DNA of 64,000 nt from an uncultured Tenacibaculum sp. (GTDB lineage Bacteria > Bacteroidota > Bacteroidia > Flavobacteriales > Flavobacteriaceae). A model generated the notes under the pieces. It searched no databases and was not told where the DNA came from. It saw only the letters and a program-made list of their open reading frames with translations. Numbering within the stretch: the first letter of the stretch is position 1; every line of letters begins with the position of its first letter. The stretch spans positions 248,001 through 312,000 of the forward strand of contig CANMIL010000005.1 in the NCBI GenBank assembly GCA_947497895.1, read 5' to 3'. The translations under genes were made by a program, and so were the position numbers. This document shows positions 37,694 through 46,119 of the stretch, piece by piece.

Positions 37694-39016
37694 CTACTCC
37701 GAAGTATTTACATCATAAAAAGAAATGGTCAATGTATTCACTTTTGCAGGATCAAGCGAAACTTGAACTGCTGAGAAACGATCGGAGTATGCAAAGTTGT
37801 AAGCTTGAGACACCCCTTGTAATGCTGCTGCATACTGATTGTAAAATGCATCATTACTTTGAAGGTTACTAAACAATGATGTATTTGGTATTTGACTAAA
37901 CCACTCACTACTAGTCATAGCTCCAGCCATTGTAGCTCCAAAAGATGTAGTTGACCCAATTGCACCTATATTAAAACCAGCTAATAAATCACCAGTAATC
38001 CATCCATACACATCATTCGCTGGATTCTGTTTTGCAGCGCCATTTAACGAGAACTTAGCGTTAGCTCCGTAAATTCCATCAGGATTTATTAAATCGTCTT
38101 TTTTATATAATAAAGTTGCATCTACTCCTCCTATTTTACCAGTCAACGTAACATCCAAACTCTCATCAATAGAAGCTGTTAAGTCATAATTTTGTGCACT
38201 TTGAGGTCCTGTTGGCGGTACGTTAGGTCCTACCCCATTGAAATGCCCTGCTATGTTAGCAATAACTCCATTTCCTAATCCATTAACTGTTCTTCCTTGC
38301 GCTCCCTTACCAAAAGTCTTATTTAAATACGTTAAGTAAGATTCAAATAAATGATATGGTGTTACAGGTACTCCTCCTATTGGTGGATAAGATGATGGTC
38401 CAATGATTCTAGCAAAGCCAGCCCCTGGTTGATTTGGGTTTTGAGTAAACTCACCTGGTACCAAAGCAGGAAGCGTATTACTCAATCCTGATTTTGGTGT
38501 TGATGTTAATTTATCTAGCGCCTTATAAACCTCATTAGAAGTTACTCCTTCCTTTAAACCATAATCTATTTGCACTGGAATTAATCCGTCTAGAGAAGTT
38601 TCTAATTTCATTGGAATACTCCAGTAATCAATGCTAGTTAAATCAGCTACATCAGTCGATTCTCCATTAAAGGTTAACTCCATTTTATCATACCTCAAAA
38701 AGAAATTTGGATCGGTTATGTTCTGAGCAGGCTCGTAGTACGCATCTAAAACTTCCCACGGCTGTCCATAACTTATATATATTCTTCCGCTAAAGTGTTT
38801 TATTTGAACTCCGTTTTGTAATTTTTCTAAAGAATACCAGTTTCCTTTTCCCTTTTCGGCATTCAAAGGTAGTACTTCTACTTCTAAAGGCTCAAACTCA
38901 CCAGCATGGTAACTAATATCAAATTGATCCGAGGTACTTCCCGGAACAAATCCTATGTAAATGTTTTTTTGGGCAACATCACTCCCTTTCGAAAATTTTA
39001 CAGTTAATACATTCAT
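37694..39016 (-). CDS. GH64-like beta-1,3-glucanase-family protein, no signal peptide
   Basis: 440 residues. The N-terminal region contains NIYIGFVPGS, then HFSGRIYISYGQPWEVL, DPNFFLRYDKMELTFNG and LTSIDYWSIPMKLETSLDG, in the order expected for the GH64/thaumatin-like superfamily; FARIIGPSSYPP and VTPYHLFESYLTYLNKTFG follow. The C-terminal 200 residues continue as Gly/Asn/Ala-rich beta-structure ending LTISFYDVNTSE. GH64 enzymes cut beta-1,3-glucans, yet this one starts MNVLTVKFSKGSDV with no signal peptide, odd for a glucanase. It is in the signal-less cluster next to a two-component system. Catalytic residues were not confirmed. Confidence 0.72.
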   Translation of the reverse strand: MNVLTVKFSKGSDVAQKNIYIGFVPGSTSDQFDISYHAGEFEPLEVEVLPLNAEKGKGNWYSLEKLQNGVQIKHFSGRIYISYGQPWEVLDAYYEPAQNITDPNFFLRYDKMELTFNGESTDVADLTSIDYWSIPMKLETSLDGLIPVQIDYGLKEGVTSNEVYKALDKLTSTPKSGLSNTLPALVPGEFTQNPNQPGAGFARIIGPSSYPPIGGVPVTPYHLFESYLTYLNKTFGKGAQGRTVNGLGNGVIANIAGHFNGVGPNVPPTGPQSAQNYDLTASIDESLDVTLTGKIGGVDATLLYKKDDLINPDGIYGANAKFSLNGAAKQNPANDVYGWITGDLLAGFNIGAIGSTTSFGATMAGAMTSSEWFSQIPNTSLFSNLQSNDAFYNQYAAALQGVSQAYNFAYSDRFSAVQVSLDPAKVNTLTISFYDVNTSE

Positions 39017-39043
39017 AATAGTAATAGTTAAGGTTAAAAAAGT

Positions 39044-39081
39044 TAAAAATAAGCTCTAAGTACTGTGACAAAGAGCTTACT
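39044..39081 (-). terminator. Terminator hairpin inside the cluster
   Basis: On the minus strand TAAGCTCT and AGAGCTTA pair around a 14-nt loop and run into TTTTTA. It lies after the 131-residue gene, so the GH64-like gene may be partly uncoupled from the upstream genes. Confidence 0.75.
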
Positions 39082-39095
39082 AATGAACTATATTC

Positions 39096-39491
39096 TTATA
39101 GTTTAAAAATATCTGCTTTCACAGGAACTCCTTCTTCATGTTTTCCTAAGAAAGAGAACCCTCCTTCTCCATTCCAGTCTGCCTTTAAAGCCATATTAGC
39201 TTCAAAAGATAATTGAAGTGGAGCATCCTTTATATCGGCAGGAATACTTCCTGTTATATGCAATACTCTTACAATATCTCCTAATCCAGTAGCGTAAACA
39301 GTACCAGACACTTTACCTACATATGTTTTTTTATTAGTCCCATCACTGATTCTTACAGTTCCACTTACTGTATGATCTTCTGGGTGCACTAATAATGAAA
39401 AGTTAACGATAGTTGCTAAAAGGTTAGGAACGAATCCCATGGTACCTTTATAATAAATTGTTTCTACTGCGGTGTTTGTTGATGTAGTCAT
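39096..39491 (-). CDS. 131-residue signal-less protein, paralogue of the next gene upstream
   Basis: It begins MTTSTNTAVETIYYKGTMGF and carries NFSLLVHPEDHTVSGTVRIS, YVGKVSGTVYATGLGD and GGFSFLGKHEEGVPVKADIFKL. It is clearly homologous to the 129-residue protein at 39634-40023 (VNFNLIVDEETHQVHGTVRI, YVGNVKGTIYATGYG, GGFNFQGKHYENLPV). The layout, an all-beta domain of about 130 residues, is reminiscent of DUF1842-type proteins, but I cannot verify that. There is no signal peptide. Leader element B lies upstream. Tandem duplication within the cluster is evident. Confidence 0.78.
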   Translation of the reverse strand: MTTSTNTAVETIYYKGTMGFVPNLLATIVNFSLLVHPEDHTVSGTVRISDGTNKKTYVGKVSGTVYATGLGDIVRVLHITGSIPADIKDAPLQLSFEANMALKADWNGEGGFSFLGKHEEGVPVKADIFKL

Positions 39492-39551
39492 ACTATACTT
39501 TTTGTTGATTATTTAATGGAATAACAACATATTCTGCTAATATATTTGCTC

Positions 39552-39618
39552 TTCCTACTCTATTTATAAAAGGTTCCTCAGATTCCTCCTCGTTTGATAT
39601 AGTGGTTACTGCTCCACT
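39552..39618 (-). ncRNA. Cluster leader element, copy B
   Basis: The minus strand starts with AGTGG-AGCAGTAA-CCACT, then ATCAAACGAGGAGGAATC, GAGGAACCT and GAGTAGGAAG. It lies between the 129- and 131-residue genes. Compared with copy A the second pair of the hairpin is G-C in place of A-U, a compensatory change. Confidence 0.7.
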
Positions 39619-39633
39619 CTATTGAAGTTGCAA

Positions 39634-40023
39634 TTAAGACCTAACTTCTACTGGTAGGTTTTCGTAATGCTTACCTTGGAAATTAAACCCTCCTGACCCT
39701 TTATCATCAGCCTCTAAAGCAAAATGTGCGTTAAATGGAAATTCGATAGGAGTTATAGCATTATTTGAAGGAATTACCCCTTCTAAAGTGATCACTTTTA
39801 CGTAAGGTCCATAGCCAGTTGCATAAATAGTTCCTTTAACATTTCCTACATATGGCTTTTCTACTGGAGGATTCATATGAATACGAACAGTTCCATGTAC
39901 TTGATGAGTTTCTTCATCAACTATTAAATTGAAGTTTACGTAAGGGCTATTTAAATTAACTAGGCTCCCTAAAGTTCCTTGCATCGTTTGTACGTTAGTA
40001 GTAATTTCGGTTTGAGTTGACAT
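39634..40023 (-). CDS. 129-residue signal-less protein, paralogue of the 131-residue protein
   Basis: It begins MSTQTEITTNVQTMQGTLGS and shares with the following gene the order VNFNLIVDEETHQVHGTVRI, YVGNVKGTIYATGYG, FNAHFALEADDKGSGGFNFQ and the ending LPVEVRS. It is predicted to be all-beta, without signal peptide or cysteine. It is the first gene after the promoter region that contains leader element A and an inverted repeat (40149-40172). It may be a secreted structural protein exported without Sec, or a cytosolic one; the sequence does not decide. Confidence 0.78.
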   Translation of the reverse strand: MSTQTEITTNVQTMQGTLGSLVNLNSPYVNFNLIVDEETHQVHGTVRIHMNPPVEKPYVGNVKGTIYATGYGPYVKVITLEGVIPSNNAITPIEFPFNAHFALEADDKGSGGFNFQGKHYENLPVEVRS

Positions 40024-40040
40024 AATATTTGGTTTTTAAT

Positions 40041-40101
40041 TTCCTACTCATAAGGCTTTTCGGATTCCGCCTCGTTTGATATAATGGTTACTGCTCCATT
40101 T
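40041..40101 (-). ncRNA. Cluster leader element, copy A
   Basis: The minus strand reads AATGG-AGCAGTAA-CCATT (40083-40100), then ATCAAACGAGGCGGAATC, CGAAAAGCCT and GAGTAGGAA about 18 nt before the ATG of the 129-residue gene. The middle part can form CGG-AAT-CCG inside AGGC/GCCT. Copies B and C share it, with compensating changes in the first hairpin. Confidence 0.7.
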
Positions 40102-40148
40102 TAAAAGTTTGTGTTGTTGTTTTCTTAAAAACGCCAAACACCTTACAT

Positions 40149-40172
40149 TTCTGAGGTAAAAGTATCTCAGAA
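40149..40172 (-). promoter_or_regulatory. Inverted repeat around a -7-like element
   Basis: TTCTGAG and CTCAGAA flank a 10-nt centre. On the minus strand the centre contains TACTTTTA, one base from TAnnTTTG, placed to transcribe leader element A and the 129-residue gene. It may be an operator, or a hairpin in a longer transcript. The 266 bases around it (40102-40389) hold no gene; a second stem, GAGTTTT/AAAACTC, lies at 40265-40292. Confidence 0.4.
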
Positions 40173-40389
40173 TTGAAGTCATATTATTTAAAATGGAATA
40201 AGCGCAGGTTTGATTTCCATAAAATAGAGAATTTATGGAATGAAGTTTCTTAGGGATGAGTTATGAGTTTTGAATGCTTAATTATGAAAACTCAAGAGTA
40301 TCTTGATATTAATGAGTCGATTACCTCTCATAAGCTATTATCTCCAAGCCTATATTTTGATCTTTCGACTTTGGACTTTGAATTTCCCC

Positions 40390-41136
40390 CTACTTTAAGG
40401 TTCTAACTTTTTTAATAATATCCTTATAACGATCGCTCAAAGTAACTTTATGATTTCCTGATACAAGAATCAAATTATCAGCAGGAACTATCTCTACAAT
40501 TTTTTCAATGTTAACGATAAAGTTTCGGTGCGTTCTCGCAAAAATGGCATTATCGAGAAGAGTTAATAGTTTGGTAAGGGAAATAAGTATAACAAACTTT
40601 TCTTTCTCCGTAATAATATTGCAGTATTTTTCTTCTACTTCAATGTAGATAATCTCTTTTATTTGAACTTTCTTAAGAGACTTCCCTTTTTTAATAAACA
40701 AATAGTCACTGCTTATAACTGTATCTTCCTCTTCAGTTATAAAAACATCTTCTTGATCATAAAACTTTTCAACTGCCATTTCTATGGCATACAAAACTTC
40801 GAGTTCGTTAAAAGGCTTCATCAAGAAACTAAAAGGTTGCGTAAGTTTTGCTCGTTCAAAGATTTTACGATCTGTACTACTCGTTAAAAAAACAAAAGGT
40901 TTGGAAGCTTCAGGTACGGTATTAATGGTTTCTGCAAAAGTAATTCCATCAGGAACACCATTTAAAAAAATGTCAATTATTACAATGTCTACCTTTACCT
41001 TATAATATAAAGCCAAGGCTTCTTTAAAACTAGGTGCAACACCAGACACTGTATAGTTATTGGCTTCAAGCACTTTAACTAAACGATCACTTTCCTGAGG
41101 AGTGTCTTCAATAATTAAAATATTTACATTATCCAT
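40390..41136 (-). CDS. LytTR-type response regulator
   Basis: 248 residues from the ATG at 41136. The receiver domain has the acidic pocket IEDTP and the phosphoacceptor Asp55 (VIIDIFLNG), with the conserved Lys in FLMKPF. The C-terminal LytTR DNA-binding domain starts near residue 145 (SSDYLFIKKGKSLKKVQIKEIIYIEVEEKYCNII) and ends KVTLSDRYKDIIKKVRTL. It overlaps the 3' end of the kinase gene by 8 nt, so the pair is translationally coupled. It is placed between the kinase and the signal-less protein genes and probably controls them (inference). Confidence 0.93.
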   Translation of the reverse strand: MDNVNILIIEDTPQESDRLVKVLEANNYTVSGVAPSFKEALALYYKVKVDIVIIDIFLNGVPDGITFAETINTVPEASKPFVFLTSSTDRKIFERAKLTQPFSFLMKPFNELEVLYAIEMAVEKFYDQEDVFITEEEDTVISSDYLFIKKGKSLKKVQIKEIIYIEVEEKYCNIITEKEKFVILISLTKLLTLLDNAIFARTHRNFIVNIEKIVEIVPADNLILVSGNHKVTLSDRYKDIIKKVRTLK

Positions 41137-42904
41137 TAAGAGGTATTTTAGGTAAAGATACAATCATTTTAGTACCTTTTCCTAATTCACTCTCAATATC
41201 AAATTTTCCGTTATTTTTTTTAATCATTGATTTGCATAATTGCAGTCCTAAACCAGTTCCAATAACATCTTCATGCTCTTTTTTATTTAAAAGAACATTG
41301 TCTTCTAATAGTTTCAACCGAGTCTCTTCACTCATTCCTAAACCAGTATCTTGAATCACCAAATCGCAATAATCTTCCGAAGTTTTTCTAGTATAGATTT
41401 TAATACTTCCGTTAGTTTTCGAAAACTTGATTGCATTGTCTAACAAATTTCTCAACACTATTTTCAAAGACTCCTGATCAGCATAAACAACGTCTTTTTT
41501 AGACACCGTATTTTCAAATGAAAGTTCTTTTTCTAATAATAAAGGCTGATAATTATAGGACACATGCTCTACGATAATAAACAAACGCTGTTTTTCTATA
41601 TAAAAGTACTGTTGTTTGGTTTGTAACAAGGCCCAATTCAACAAATTATCTAACAAACCATAAGCTCCATTAACAATAGTACTATTCTTTTTAAGTAAAT
41701 CTTCTAAAGCAATGAGGTTTTTCGATTCTAAATTAGACACCAGTATTTTATTACTATTTTTCAAAGCATTTACTGAAGACCTTAAATCGTGACTCACAAT
41801 AGAAAAAAGTTTGTCTTTGGTAGCATTTAATTCATCCAGAGTTTCCTTTTGCTCGGTAATGATTCTATTGCTTTTTACTTTTTCACGATAAAAATAAAGA
41901 ATTCCTCCTAAGACAATTAACAAACCAACTGCAGAATATAAAAAGATATTTCTTTGTGTTTCTTGAAGTTCATTTTTTACTTGTAAAATATCTACCTCGT
42001 TTTGTTTTTGCTGAACCGCGAATTCTTTTTCTTTTTGAGCAACTTCATAAATTCTATTTTGGTCGTTTAAAGAGTCTTTCCATCGTTCTGATTCTTTTCT
42101 ATACTTAAGTGCTTTTTCGAAGTTTTTTCGATTTTCTTCGACAACGGACATATTAAATGCTGTTCTTTCTTTTTCATTTAGTGCTATTCTATTCTCCTCA
42201 TAATCATAAGTATTTGAAACATTACTGGATAATTTAACTGTATTAGATAAATCATAGGCTTTTATGAAATATGGGATAGCAATATCATCTTTGTATTGCT
42301 CATAATACAAATTAGCAATACTGGAAAAATTTCCTATCAACTCAATAGTATCTTTTTCATTTTTAAAACTTTTCTCGAAATATTTTTTTGCCTTGTCGTA
42401 ATCTTTAAGTTGTAGGTAACAATTTCCTATATTATAAAGAATATTATTCAGTTTTATGTAAAGTAAATCTTTTTCAGGAAGGTGGATAAGTTTTTCTAGG
42501 TAAGAAATTGCGGTGTTATATTTTTCCTTTTTTATTGATATTTCACCTAAGTACATTTTAACAACATGAAAAAATTCAAAATCTCGAGAAATAAAACTAA
42601 AATTTTTTTCTGCTTCATTTATCAGTTTTTTATTTTTAAAACTGTATCCTCTGAAAAAATGTATATAATTATTTAAGTAAGAGTTTTTTTTTGTTGAATT
42701 TAGAAATTTATCAGTATAGATTAATGTTGAATCCCAATTTTTCTCAAAATAAAATTTAGAAGCCTTTAAAAGATTTTGATCCTTTAAAAAGGGAGAGATT
42801 TTCTCGTTAATTCTATGATGTAGCAAACTATCTTTTAATGATATCTGAGAGGGTGAATTTTCTACAATAAAGAAGAATAGGAGGAATAGATAATTAAATT
42901 TCAT
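41129..42904 (-). CDS. TPR-containing sensor histidine kinase
   Basis: 591 residues. Signal peptide, then tetratricopeptide repeats over about residues 50-230 in the periplasm, a coiled coil, one transmembrane helix (319-340), the HisKA domain with the phosphorylated His372 (FSIVSHDLRSSVNALKN), and a HATPase domain (NLLDNAIKFSKTNGSIKI, DTGLGMSEE, GTGLGLQLCKSMIKKNNGKF). Periplasmic TPRs usually sense peptides or partner proteins. It is directly followed by its LytTR regulator and flanked by signal-less proteins, which suggests that they belong to one response. Confidence 0.93.
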   Translation of the reverse strand: MKFNYLFLLFFFIVENSPSQISLKDSLLHHRINEKISPFLKDQNLLKASKFYFEKNWDSTLIYTDKFLNSTKKNSYLNNYIHFFRGYSFKNKKLINEAEKNFSFISRDFEFFHVVKMYLGEISIKKEKYNTAISYLEKLIHLPEKDLLYIKLNNILYNIGNCYLQLKDYDKAKKYFEKSFKNEKDTIELIGNFSSIANLYYEQYKDDIAIPYFIKAYDLSNTVKLSSNVSNTYDYEENRIALNEKERTAFNMSVVEENRKNFEKALKYRKESERWKDSLNDQNRIYEVAQKEKEFAVQQKQNEVDILQVKNELQETQRNIFLYSAVGLLIVLGGILYFYREKVKSNRIITEQKETLDELNATKDKLFSIVSHDLRSSVNALKNSNKILVSNLESKNLIALEDLLKKNSTIVNGAYGLLDNLLNWALLQTKQQYFYIEKQRLFIIVEHVSYNYQPLLLEKELSFENTVSKKDVVYADQESLKIVLRNLLDNAIKFSKTNGSIKIYTRKTSEDYCDLVIQDTGLGMSEETRLKLLEDNVLLNKKEHEDVIGTGLGLQLCKSMIKKNNGKFDIESELGKGTKMIVSLPKIPLNG

Positions 42905-42977
42905 AATTTACAACCGATGATTTAATTGCAAATTAAAGAAAAACGCTCAATATTTTATTAAGCGTTTTTCTATAAAA

Positions 42978-43427
42978 TTATATTTCTCCCGTTCCAGATT
43001 TAACAGTAATCTTTGTTCCCCTAGAAGTCTTTGGGTCATCCGTATCTCCCAAACCAACATCATTAGTATCTTGACAATATATTTTTATACTTTCATCTCC
43101 TGTAATGTTTAGTGTATTGTTGAATTTAGCAGTTATTTGCCATAATTTAACATTAGTAGGTTCAGCAGCAAGGGCATCACAAACCACATATAAATCTTGT
43201 CCTTCATAACCTAAAGAAATATCTTCTTTTTTGACATTAGAGTTAATGTAAACGTAAATTGTTACATTTACTTTATTACTTTTTAAACTTATTGTACTGT
43301 AATATTCTTCTCCATCATTTCCTATTGGAGCAAATGGTGTAGACCCAAGACTTGGGTTAGGATTAGGAATTTCAGCACTCCAGTAAGTAACTGTGTAATC
43401 ACTGCTTTTGAATTTAGTAACTGCCAT
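42978..43427 (-). CDS. 149-residue signal-less protein at the head of the cluster
   Basis: It begins MAVTKFKSSDYTVTYWSAEI and contains strand-like blocks (YYSTISLKSNKVNVTIYVYINSN, VKLWQITAKFNNTLNI, KITVKSGTGEI), with two cysteines (VVCDAL and IYCQDT). There is no signal peptide. I recognise no family. It is on the same strand as the kinase and 73 nt upstream of it. Its leader has the 12-mer TCTAAACTTTAA in common with the leader of the 58-residue gene, a small sign of common origin. Confidence 0.72.
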   Translation of the reverse strand: MAVTKFKSSDYTVTYWSAEIPNPNPSLGSTPFAPIGNDGEEYYSTISLKSNKVNVTIYVYINSNVKKEDISLGYEGQDLYVVCDALAAEPTNVKLWQITAKFNNTLNITGDESIKIYCQDTNDVGLGDTDDPKTSRGTKITVKSGTGEI

Positions 43428-43554
43428 AATAATATGTTTTTTAAAGTTTAGACGCTCGAAAAGTAGTAAATTAAAAATAGTTATGTGCTCATTTAATCAT
43501 AAGAAAGTATTTCTTTGGAAGAAAAGAAGGAATTCACGGAACCAAAGGACTTTA

Positions 43555-44298
43555 TTATCTCCAATAAGCTAGCTTCCTCAATAATCGTAACACCTCAACA
43601 TACAACCAAATAAGCGTTATCAGGAACCCCCATGTAGCCAACCACTCTCTACTTTTTGGAGCTCTACCAACATGCCTATGGATATAATCAAAATCCAACA
43701 ACAAACTTAAAGATGCAACTATGGCTGTGACAATATTAAACGCAATTGCATACCACGAGTTACCCCATAAAAAGGGAATTGTTATATCAAACAACCAAAA
43801 AACCCATCCGATAAAGTATAACATAAAAATACTCATAGATGCGGTAATAATAATTGCTCTAAATTCTCTAGTCACCCTTATTAAACGGAATCTATAGAGA
43901 AATAGCATAACAAAAAAGGTAACTAAAGTTGTTCCTATAGCTTGAAAAGGTAAATTTGGAAAACGTTTATGAGCATAAGCACTTATACCTCCTAAAAAGA
44001 AGCCTTTTGCTAGGGCATATATGGGTAACATATATTTTGCCGAGCTATGTTTATAAGAAATAAACACACTACAAAATACAGCAACCAATGCCCCAATGGA
44101 TGTATACCATTTTACATTTACGCCGCTAAAGTAAAGATGCCAAGTATAAAAAGCTGTTGCACAAACTAACAATAACATCAACATACATTTAAGAACAATT
44201 CCCGAAATCGACATTCTTTTTTTAGTATAATGACGCGATCTCTTCCAAAAATAACTGGTAAAGGCAGGGTTAGAAGTTCTTAAACCGAAAACACTCAT
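43555..44298 (-). CDS. Bax inhibitor-1/YccA family membrane protein
   Basis: 247 residues with about seven transmembrane helices. Family features are the ISGIVLKCMLMLLLVCATAFYTW first helix, GFFLGGISAYAH, TTLVTFFVMLFLYRF, and the C-terminal FNIVTAIVASLSLLLDFDYIHRHV with its conserved acidic residues. The start MSVFGLRTSNPAFTSYFWK is typical of the bacterial BI-1 form. BI-1 proteins can act as proton-dependent Ca2+ leak channels; in bacteria the role is unsettled. It is divergent from ruvC. Confidence 0.92.
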   Translation of the reverse strand: MSVFGLRTSNPAFTSYFWKRSRHYTKKRMSISGIVLKCMLMLLLVCATAFYTWHLYFSGVNVKWYTSIGALVAVFCSVFISYKHSSAKYMLPIYALAKGFFLGGISAYAHKRFPNLPFQAIGTTLVTFFVMLFLYRFRLIRVTREFRAIIITASMSIFMLYFIGWVFWLFDITIPFLWGNSWYAIAFNIVTAIVASLSLLLDFDYIHRHVGRAPKSREWLATWGFLITLIWLYVEVLRLLRKLAYWR

Positions 44299-44314
44299 TA
44301 ACGATATAATTGAT

Positions 44315-44322
44315 TAGTTTTG
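44315..44322 (+). promoter_or_regulatory. -7 promoter element for ruvC
   Basis: TAGTTTTG matches TAnnTTTG and would start transcription about 16 nt before the TTG start codon at 44345. Confidence 0.55.
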
Positions 44323-44344
44323 TATCTGTTCAAAGTACGAAAAT

Positions 44345-44902
44345 TTGCAGACAGAAAAAATAATATTAGGGATTGATCCAGGTACTACCATTATGGGGTT
44401 TGGAATTATCAAAATAGTAGGAAAAAAAATGGAATTCGTTCAAATGAATGAATTGTTATTAAAAAAATATGATGACCCTTATTTAAAACTTAAACTAATT
44501 TTTGAACGTACTATTGAACTAATCGATACATACAATCCTGATGAAATTGCCTTGGAAGCTCCTTTCTTTGGAAAAAATGTGCAATCGATGTTAAAATTAG
44601 GAAGAGCTCAAGGTGTTGCCATGGCTGCAGGACTTTCTCGTCAAATTCCAGTAACAGAGTATTTACCAAAAAAGATTAAAATGGCTATTACGGGTAATGG
44701 TAATGCGAGTAAAGAACAGGTTGCTTTGATGTTAAAATCTTTATTAAATCTGAGAGAAATTCCTAAAAACTTGGATGCAACAGATGGTTTGGCCGCAGCA
44801 GTATGTCACTATTACAATTCAGGAACAAAAGTGGGAGGTAAAAATTACACCGGTTGGGCTGCCTTTGTAAAACAAAATCCTAAGAAAATCAAGGACCGAT
44901 GA
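44345..44902 (+). CDS. ruvC: Holliday junction resolvase RuvC
   Basis: 185 residues. Catalytic acidic residues are in LGIDPGTTIMGFGII (Asp near residue 10), EIALEAPFFGKNVQSMLKLGRAQG (Glu) and DATDGLAAAVCHYY (Asp). It cuts four-way junctions during recombination as a dimer. The start is TTG at 44345, giving the usual MQTEKIILGIDPG; no ATG is available. The next gene, hemW, follows after 63 nt on the same strand. Confidence 0.94.
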   Translation: MQTEKIILGIDPGTTIMGFGIIKIVGKKMEFVQMNELLLKKYDDPYLKLKLIFERTIELIDTYNPDEIALEAPFFGKNVQSMLKLGRAQGVAMAAGLSRQIPVTEYLPKKIKMAITGNGNASKEQVALMLKSLLNLREIPKNLDATDGLAAAVCHYYNSGTKVGGKNYTGWAAFVKQNPKKIKDR

Positions 44903-44965
44903 TCGGTTAGCAGTTACCTAAAATATAAAATCTCAGAATTCATAATTTACAATTCATAATCAATT

Positions 44966-46105
44966 TTGGCTGGAATTTATATACATATCCCTTTTTGTAA
45001 GCAAGCATGTCACTATTGTGATTTTCATTTTTCGACATCATTAAAAAACAGAGATGAGCTTTTCGCTTGTTTGATAAAGGAATTAATATTGAGAAAAGAT
45101 GAGCTAGCCAATGAAACTATTGAAACCATTTATTTCGGTGGTGGAACTCCTTCCCTTTTACCCGATAGAGAAATTCAACTCTTGATTAGTGTTATACGTG
45201 GTTATTATAAAGTCGTAGATCGACCTGAGATAACTTTAGAAGCCAATCCTGATGATTTATCAGAAGGTAGAATAGACCTCTTATCTCTAACCGATGTAAA
45301 TAGATTAAGCATTGGAATACAATCGTTTTTTGAAGAAGATTTAAGAATGATGAATCGTGCGCATAATGCTGAAGAAGCGAAGAATTGTCTATCATTTGCA
45401 ACAAAGTCTTTTGACAATATTACTATTGATCTAATCTATGGAATTCCCAACATGAGCAATGAGAAATGGAAAGAAAACCTGCAAATTGCTTTTGATTTTG
45501 GTATTAATCATATTTCATCCTATGCCCTAACTGTTGAACCTAAAACAGCCTTAGATAATTTTATTCGTAAAGGGAAATACCCTAAACCTGAAGAGAAAGT
45601 AGCTCGTGAGCATTTCGAAATATTAGTCAATGAAACCCAAAAAAACGGATTTGTTCACTATGAAATATCAAATTTTGGGAAACCTAATTATTTTTCAAAA
45701 CATAATACAAGTTATTGGCTTGGCAAAAAATACATAGGTATTGGTCCGTCAGCTCACTCATTCAATAAAACTCATAGAAGCTGGAATGTTTCCAATAACA
45801 ACAAGTATATCAAAGAAATTAAAACTGAAAAGCTTCCAAATGAAATTGAAAAACTGAGTATTGAGGATAGATTTAATGAATATTTAATGACTGGGTTTAG
45901 GACTATTTGGGGAGTATCTCTTCCTAAAATAAAAGAGGAATTCGGTGAAACCAACTATTCAAAACTTATTCAAAATGCCCAAAAATTCATTAACGAAGGC
46001 TTACTAAGTATAGAAACAGACTCCAAAAATCACAAAGTACTTAAAACAACGCAGAAAGGAAAGTTCCTTGCAGATGGATTAGCTAGTGATTTGTTTATTA
46101 TTTAA
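44966..46105 (+). CDS. hemW: Radical SAM heme chaperone HemW
   Basis: 379 residues from TTG at 44966. The radical-SAM cluster motif is IPFCKQACHYCDFHF, with a fourth nearby cysteine missing. YFGGGTPSLLP, LEANPDD, RLSIGIQSFFEEDLRMMNRAH, ISSYALTVEPKT and NTSYWLGKKYIGIGPSAHSF are typical of HemW (formerly called HemN-like). It loads heme on target proteins; older annotations call it coproporphyrinogen III oxidase, but the HemN-specific residues are lacking. It belongs to a ruvC-hemW-cyclase unit. Confidence 0.93.
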   Translation: MAGIYIHIPFCKQACHYCDFHFSTSLKNRDELFACLIKELILRKDELANETIETIYFGGGTPSLLPDREIQLLISVIRGYYKVVDRPEITLEANPDDLSEGRIDLLSLTDVNRLSIGIQSFFEEDLRMMNRAHNAEEAKNCLSFATKSFDNITIDLIYGIPNMSNEKWKENLQIAFDFGINHISSYALTVEPKTALDNFIRKGKYPKPEEKVAREHFEILVNETQKNGFVHYEISNFGKPNYFSKHNTSYWLGKKYIGIGPSAHSFNKTHRSWNVSNNNKYIKEIKTEKLPNEIEKLSIEDRFNEYLMTGFRTIWGVSLPKIKEEFGETNYSKLIQNAQKFINEGLLSIETDSKNHKVLKTTQKGKFLADGLASDLFII

Positions 46106-46119
46106 TTACTTTTATCACT

